From Bacteroidia bacterium (GTDB lineage Bacteria > Bacteroidota > Bacteroidia > SXHM01): 64,000 nt of DNA. Below are positions 59,741 through 64,000 of this stretch, piece after piece (the stretch's first letter is position 1; each line of letters starts with the position of its first letter). Position numbers and translations under genes: made by a program. The DNA lies in NCBI GenBank assembly GCA_022072225.1, contig JAJVIC010000010.1, forward strand, positions 372,001-436,000, written 5' to 3'. Below the pieces are notes generated by a model that worked only from the letters and a program-made list of their open reading frames with translations, was not told the DNA's origin and searched no databases.

Positions 59741-60934
59741 TTAGTTGCTTTGCCTTGTATTTGGGTGAAATGTTTGCCATGAGTGCCAGAATTCCTGGTA
59801 TGATTGCACAGGTTTCATTTTAGTTCCGGCAAGTTCGCCACTTATGCAAACACCCGAAGCACTCCATTTTGAATGCGATTTTTCATCTGTCAGTATGTTC
59901 ACTGAATCGTAAACAAAATTCAAAATCTCGCCATTCAGATTTCGGTTCCATGTAAAAAAACTTTGCCCGTCATCTCCCATCACAACAGCAATAGAAAGGT
60001 TTCCCACAGTGTCTTGTATAAGTTTCTTTTCTTTCAAAGTGTTCCAGTCATAAGCAGCAGAAATTCCTTCTACTTCAATTCCAACTACCCACGATTTTTT
60101 TTCCCATGATGTTTTGCTGGAACCAACGAGCACAGATTTTATCTCACCTTTATCAAATCCGGTTAATCCCAGATATTCGTTTTCAAATTTTTTATCGGGT
60201 TGCATAATCAGCGATTGAGGATGAAGTTCCATCCATGCTTTTAGTGTCATTTGTTGTGAAGTAATTTCTATTAATCTCTCGCCTTTTCTTTTTCCCGCAA
60301 CACATTCTCCGGTTGCCTGCCGCCACCAGCTTTTTGTGGTTTTGTCTTCAAACATGGCGTTGAAATGGTCCATGCCCACTAACCGAAATTCCTCATTTTT
60401 TCCATCTACAATCGGGCTATAAGCCCTTCCTGTTCGGCAAACGGTGCAATAGGTAATCATTACCGCAACATCTCCAATGGTATCGCGCACCTGATGGTGG
60501 TAACCAATTAATGTAACAGGATATGCTTTTGATTTATTTCCTTGCTCAACACCAATTACGAGTGCATCTTCGGAGATTTTATTTTCTTCTATCGTTGCAA
60601 AGATTTTTGTTTCGGGTTGCAGAAACATTTTTTCCGCAAGCATTACAAAGTTCGTGAGATAAACTATTGTAATCCCAAGTAATAGAAAGCTAATGGCTGC
60701 AACTTTTCCCACCACTTTTGCATTTTTAAATACCGGAACGATAACAGCGGCCATTAATAAAATACCGATAGCACGTGTAATCCAAACCATTCCATTTATA
60801 AAATAGGCAAGTTCTACTACATCATCGGCCTGACTGCCGGGCATTGGCATGATGTAATATACTTTTAAAAATTCTGTGATGCAGAGGATAATCCAACCTG
60901 CAAAAAACAAAGGCCAGCGGTAGCGAGTAAGCAT
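59741..60934 (-). CDS. DUF3179 domain membrane protein
   Basis: 397 residues. Four hydrophobic helices (about 8-30, 45-70, 78-100) precede the DUF3179 domain with SEDALVIGVEQGNKSKAYPV, GDVAVMITYCTVCRTGRAYS and SWWRQATGECVAGKRKGERL, and with VVGIEVEGISAAYDWNTL near 290. The TYCTVCRT motif, with two Cys, is typical of the family, whose function is unknown. The 3' end almost touches the convergent M3 gene (1 bp). Confidence 0.87.
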   Translation of the reverse strand: MLTRYRWPLFFAGWIILCITEFLKVYYIMPMPGSQADDVVELAYFINGMVWITRAIGILLMAAVIVPVFKNAKVVGKVAAISFLLLGITIVYLTNFVMLAEKMFLQPETKIFATIEENKISEDALVIGVEQGNKSKAYPVTLIGYHHQVRDTIGDVAVMITYCTVCRTGRAYSPIVDGKNEEFRLVGMDHFNAMFEDKTTKSWWRQATGECVAGKRKGERLIEITSQQMTLKAWMELHPQSLIMQPDKKFENEYLGLTGFDKGEIKSVLVGSSKTSWEKKSWVVGIEVEGISAAYDWNTLKEKKLIQDTVGNLSIAVVMGDDGQSFFTWNRNLNGEILNFVYDSVNILTDEKSHSKWSASGVCISGELAGTKMKPVQSYQEFWHSWQTFHPNTRQSN

Positions 60935-61086
60935 ATGTGTAAATTATAATAAGTAAAGATAATTTTTCATAGGTATATTGTGATTTGTTTAATCAATTTG
61001 CTTTATTTGTATTCAGTTTTAATCATTTGAAATAAAATTAACGCCATCTATTTTCTGATTAGGGTAACAAAATACAAAGTTAAAAT

Positions 61087-61725
61087 ATGTTTATCGGACA
61101 TTTTGCATTGGCATTAGCTGCGAAAAAAGCAGATAAAAAACTTTCATTGGGCACAGGTTTTATGGCAGTTCAGTTGCTTGATTTGCTTTGGCCTCCTTTT
61201 CTGCTCATCGGAATTGAAAAAGTAAAAATTGAACCGGGTAATACAGCCTTCACTCCGCTCAATTTTATTCATTATCCTTTTTCACACAGTCTTTTCAATG
61301 CAATAATATGGTCAATGTTGCTGGCAACAATTTATTATTTCATTCGCAAAGAAATGCGAAGTGCGCTAATTGCAGGCTTGCTTGTGTTGAGCCACTTTTT
61401 TTTAGATTTGCTCACACATCGTCCGGATTTGCCTGTGTTTCCATGGAGCGACTGGAAAGTGGGATTAGGTTTATGGAATAATGTTGCATTAACCCTGGCA
61501 ACAGAAGTGGGCTTGTTTGCTGCCGGAATTTATTTTTTTATTTCGAACACGGTACTTGACAAAAAACACAAAATCATTTTCTGGAGTTTGATTGCATTTC
61601 TGCTGGTTGTTTATGTCATGAATGTTTTTGGTCCGCCACCGCCAAGTGAGGAAGCAATATCGTATGCAGGATTTTCATTGTGGCTCCTGGTTGCATGGGC
61701 ATACTGGGCTGACAAATCTGCCTAA
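61087..61725 (+). CDS. Membrane-bound metal-dependent hydrolase-like protein
   Basis: 212 residues with about five membrane helices. The start MFIGHFALALAAKKADKKLS, the motif NFIHYPFSHSLFNAIIWSML with His-rich core and LLVLSHFFLDLLTHRPDLPV suggest the YdjM/PF04307-like family, whose conserved His and Asp residues are thought to bind metal. The real activity is unknown. Its 3' end overlaps hemN (convergent) by 4 bp. Confidence 0.78.
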   Translation: MFIGHFALALAAKKADKKLSLGTGFMAVQLLDLLWPPFLLIGIEKVKIEPGNTAFTPLNFIHYPFSHSLFNAIIWSMLLATIYYFIRKEMRSALIAGLLVLSHFFLDLLTHRPDLPVFPWSDWKVGLGLWNNVALTLATEVGLFAAGIYFFISNTVLDKKHKIIFWSLIAFLLVVYVMNVFGPPPPSEEAISYAGFSLWLLVAWAYWADKSA

Positions 61726-63080
61726 ACAGTTTGTGAAAACAACTGCGCTTCCGGTTGACTCCTGTGTAAACGCGCGTCAAAAGCCATACATATATTTCGT
61801 ATAAAATTTTTGCCGGTGGTTGTAACTTTAAGGTTGAACGGAACAATTTTTACAAGCTTGTCATGTTCCGGTTCCTCTAATTGCTCCAATGCAGAATACA
61901 GAGCATGGCACTGTTGATCTTCGCGCTGCCATGATGTTTCGCCTTTGCAGATAATATTCAGTATGTGCTGACGCAGAATTAAATCTTCTGCTGTGAGCAA
62001 ATGTCCGCGAAATAGGGGTAATTCTCCCGCATTTATTTTTTCCAGATAACCCTCAACACTTTTTACATTTTGTGCAAATGCAGTCCAGCTATCGCTGATG
62101 GAAGATACTCCCAAACCAACTAACAGACGGGTTTTATCTGAAGTATAGCCCATAAAATTGCGATGCAGTTTTCCTTTTGATGTTGCTTTGAAAAGCGAAT
62201 CGGTAGGCAACGCAAAATGATCCATACCAATTTCCAAATAGCCTGCCCATTCAAGCATTTCTCTGCCTTTTTCATAAAGTTTACGCTTGGTAGAAGGTTC
62301 CGGTAAATCACTGTCTGAATAACCGCGCTGTGCAGGTTTTATCCAGGGAACATGGGCGTAGCTGTAAAATGCAATTCGGTCGGGGCGAAGTTCTTTTACT
62401 TTATTGATAGTGTCGGTAATACTTTCAAGGGTTTGGAAAGGCAGTCCGTAAATCAAATCATAATTGACAGAAGTGTAACCTGTTTCACGAGCCAAACCAG
62501 TTATTTTTTTCACCTGTTCAAAACTTTGTATACGGTGAATTGCTTTTTGAACGCGAGGATCAAAATCCTGTATTCCCAGGCTTAAACGCCTGAACCCGGC
62601 TGCATAAAGTGTTTCAAGGTGTGCTTTGGTTGTGTTGTTGGGATGTGCTTCAAAACTGAGTTGTGCATCTTTTAGCAAATGCCCGGAAGAAATTATTCCA
62701 TCCATTAATGCCGCAAGATTTTCAGGACTGAAAAAAGTGGGAGTCCCTCCACCAAGATGCAGTTCTTTAATGCGAGGTGTTTCCTGAAATATATCCAGAT
62801 ACATAGACCACTCTTTCAGTAAAGCATCTATATAAGGGCGTTCTACCGAATGATTAACAGTGATGCGCGTATTGCAGCCGCAATAAGTGCAGAGGCTTTC
62901 GCAAAAGGGCAAATGTATGTAAAGACTTATTCCTTCACTGTCGTTGCTTTGACGAAATGCATCCTGCGCTTGCTCTTTCCAGGTTTCGGCTGCCAGATTA
63001 TTTTCCCAATAAGGAACAGTAGGATAACTTGTGTAGCGGGGCCCGGGAACATTGTATTTGCTGATAAGAAGCTTGTTCAT
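61722..63080 (-). CDS. hemN: Oxygen-independent coproporphyrinogen III dehydrogenase
   Basis: 452 residues, full-length HemN. The start PGPRYTSYPTVPYW and the radical-SAM cluster motif in FCESLCTYCGCNTRI (CxxxCxxC) are diagnostic, followed by LHLGGGTPTFFSPENLAALM and SLGIQDFDPRVQKAIHRIQS, YDLIYGLPFQTLESITDTI and LRPDRIAFYSYAHVPWIKPA. It makes protoporphyrinogen IX in haem synthesis under low oxygen. The upstream gene ends 1 bp before it, so it belongs to the three-gene unit beginning at 63925. Confidence 0.96.
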   Translation of the reverse strand: MNKLLISKYNVPGPRYTSYPTVPYWENNLAAETWKEQAQDAFRQSNDSEGISLYIHLPFCESLCTYCGCNTRITVNHSVERPYIDALLKEWSMYLDIFQETPRIKELHLGGGTPTFFSPENLAALMDGIISSGHLLKDAQLSFEAHPNNTTKAHLETLYAAGFRRLSLGIQDFDPRVQKAIHRIQSFEQVKKITGLARETGYTSVNYDLIYGLPFQTLESITDTINKVKELRPDRIAFYSYAHVPWIKPAQRGYSDSDLPEPSTKRKLYEKGREMLEWAGYLEIGMDHFALPTDSLFKATSKGKLHRNFMGYTSDKTRLLVGLGVSSISDSWTAFAQNVKSVEGYLEKINAGELPLFRGHLLTAEDLILRQHILNIICKGETSWQREDQQCHALYSALEQLEEPEHDKLVKIVPFNLKVTTTGKNFIRNICMAFDARLHRSQPEAQLFSQTV

Positions 63081-63081
63081 C

Positions 63082-63519
63082 TCAGGCTGCTAATTTTTTA
63101 ACATGGAAATATTCTCTTGCTTTCGCTGCTACCTCTTTTTCGCTCATACGGTCTGCTGCCTCAATTTTAGTGATGGTAATCCTGAGCGAGTTGTAATTTC
63201 TGATTTTTGTTGCCAATTCATCTTTAGCTGAAGCCGGCCCCATAATGTAGACTTCGGAATCTTCACTGATTCTTAAAATTACCTCGAGGTAAAATTTTCG
63301 CAATAACTCAATCTGACGATTTTCAAAGCCCCTTTCATCCAGAATGAAATGTTTCCCCATCCGAGCCGAATTTTTATTTCTGTCTTCGCCATCTTCGCGT
63401 TCTTTTCCTTCAAATCCCGACTCAACCTGGTAAATTTTCTCTTCGTTTTTTTCGTTAAAATTGATAATTACAGCGTGTTTATGGTCAATCCAAATGGCTG
63501 TTTTGTTTTTTCTGTTCAT
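63082..63519 (-). CDS. eRF1/VLRF1-like small protein
   Basis: 145 residues from the ATG at 63519 (MNRKNKTAIWIDHKHAVIIN). It opens with a beta-strand pair like the AIWIDHKHAVII pattern of host-attachment or release-factor-domain-3 proteins. A charged segment (KEREDGEDRNKNSARMGK) follows, then a Rossmann-like part: LRKFYLEVILRISEDSEVYI, MGPASAKDELATKIR and EKEVAAKAREYF. It may bind ribosomes or RNA, but this is a fold-level guess. It lies between the TerB-like gene (1 bp) and hemN (1 bp). Confidence 0.6.
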   Translation of the reverse strand: MNRKNKTAIWIDHKHAVIINFNEKNEEKIYQVESGFEGKEREDGEDRNKNSARMGKHFILDERGFENRQIELLRKFYLEVILRISEDSEVYIMGPASAKDELATKIRNYNSLRITITKIEAADRMSEKEVAAKAREYFHVKKLAA

Positions 63520-63520
63520 G

Positions 63521-63925
63521 TTACAATACGTATTTATCAAGTTGTAAATCTTTTCTCAATCGTTTGATTATATTTTTTTCTGCGGTGTTTTTTCCTTTGA
63601 ATGCATCGGAAATACTGGTTGCCAGATAAAATGCTTGCTCGCGCATTTCAAGGGTTACATAGTTGTTGTGTTCTTTAACAAATGAAATAAATGAATCATA
63701 AGCCAGATCTGCATCTATATCCATGTCTTCATACGCTTCAAATTCGAATTCTGTATAGAACGCAGCATCTGTTCCAAATTTGTCTGTTTCTTTTTCAGCA
63801 GGTACAAGTTCAGATTTGATGATTCTTTTTAACTCCTGAACCTCGTGTGGATTTATTTTTCCGTCTGCTTTTGCAACAGCATATAATAACTTCCCTAATT
63901 CTTTATAATAGCTTCTTGTAATCAT
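63521..63925 (-). CDS. TerB-like protein
   Basis: 134 residues from the ATG at 63925 (MITRSYYKELGKLLYAVAKA). The segment AVAKADGKINPHEVQELKRI is the TerB/DjlA acidic helical motif, probably metal-binding. A middle acidic region (EFEAYEDMDIDADLAYDSF) and helical end (NIIKRLRKDLQLDKYVL) follow. Upstream extension to 63958 is possible but crosses the likely promoter. TerB-like domains occur in stress and membrane-linked proteins; the role here is unknown. First gene of the unit with hemN. Confidence 0.75.
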   Translation of the reverse strand: MITRSYYKELGKLLYAVAKADGKINPHEVQELKRIIKSELVPAEKETDKFGTDAAFYTEFEFEAYEDMDIDADLAYDSFISFVKEHNNYVTLEMREQAFYLATSISDAFKGKNTAEKNIIKRLRKDLQLDKYVL

Positions 63926-63942
63926 GGCTTTGTATTTTTTTA

Positions 63943-63991
63943 CAAAACTACAAGGCACGGTTCTTTTGTTTAATGATGTTGGTCATTAAAC
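63943..63991 (-). promoter_or_regulatory. Promoter and inverted repeat before the TerB-eRF1-hemN unit
   Basis: CAAAACTA (63943-63950) is TAGTTTTG on the minus strand, a -7 element. Upstream, GTTTAATGA (63968-63976) and TCATTAAAC (63983-63991) form a perfect 9-bp inverted repeat with a 6-base centre, the geometry of a Crp/Fnr-type site. Confidence 0.45.
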
Positions 63992-64000
63992 TAAACTGAT

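Noticed and set aside
1-64000. tRNA, rRNA, riboswitch or insertion sequence
   Set aside because: No cloverleaf with CCA end, rRNA motif, known riboswitch core or transposase was recognised in the gaps.

Overview
The window reads as a chromosomal segment of a Bacteroidota bacterium. It carries the type IX secretion / gliding core (porP, gldK, gldL, gldM and two gldN-type genes), two proteins with type IX C-terminal sorting domains, DUF families typical of the phylum (DUF5683, DUF5723, DUF5606, DUF6671), a thermophilus-type isocitrate dehydrogenase, and several promoters with the TAnnTTTG -7 element of the phylum. No rRNA, tRNA, transposase or phage gene was seen.

Layout. 1-9875: 3' end of topA, an arginase-fold protein that has lost metal ligands, porP, then gldKLMN and a second gldN-like gene. 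9877-16582: comEC, a SirB1-like protein, a sugar transferase / aminotransferase pair and parAB. 16641-24877: DUF5683 protein, a non-coding 21-bp tandem array, dapB, lepB, a large OmpA/TSP3 outer-membrane protein, a type IX cargo protein flanked by REP-like elements, and holA. 24878-26806: a second, hierarchical 21-bp array and an unrecognised protein. 26926-30144: a putative restriction-modification or defence module (PLD-type nuclease, HTH controller with a perfect operator, adenine methyltransferase). 30248-36982: a remnant of a carbonic anhydrase gene, penicillin acylase and beta-helix genes, an intact carbonic anhydrase with a SulP transporter, and small envelope genes. 37066-42562: a TetR-controlled efflux/secretion operon whose ABC ATPase is strongly degenerate. 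42663-51233: OMP and TPR genes and an eight-gene, A+T-rich operon (SPFH lipoprotein, isocitrate dehydrogenase, CutA-like protein, tiny membrane protein, coiled-coil protein, DUF6671, Sua5, SbtA-like bicarbonate permease) divergent from a LysR gene. 52253-63925: M23 peptidase, AMP nucleosidase, solitary HsdR-N protein, four helically spaced palindromes, subtilase cargo, DUF5606, M3 peptidase, DUF3179, membrane hydrolase, hemN, an eRF1-like protein and a TerB-like protein.

The points most worth following are these. (1) The LysR-linked operon, in which a bicarbonate permease, a PII-fold-like small protein, a bicarbonate-using enzyme (Sua5) and a CO2-releasing enzyme (isocitrate dehydrogenase) are packed together. 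(2) Three non-coding arrays with unrelated sequences that share a 21 or 42 bp period (two or four turns of B-DNA). (3) 7-bp repeats inside the export signals of secreted proteins, where slippage would shift the frame. (4) The PLD nuclease / HTH / methyltransferase module with its operator overlapping the start codon. (5) The degenerate ABC ATPase. All functions are inferred from reading the sequence; no database search was run.
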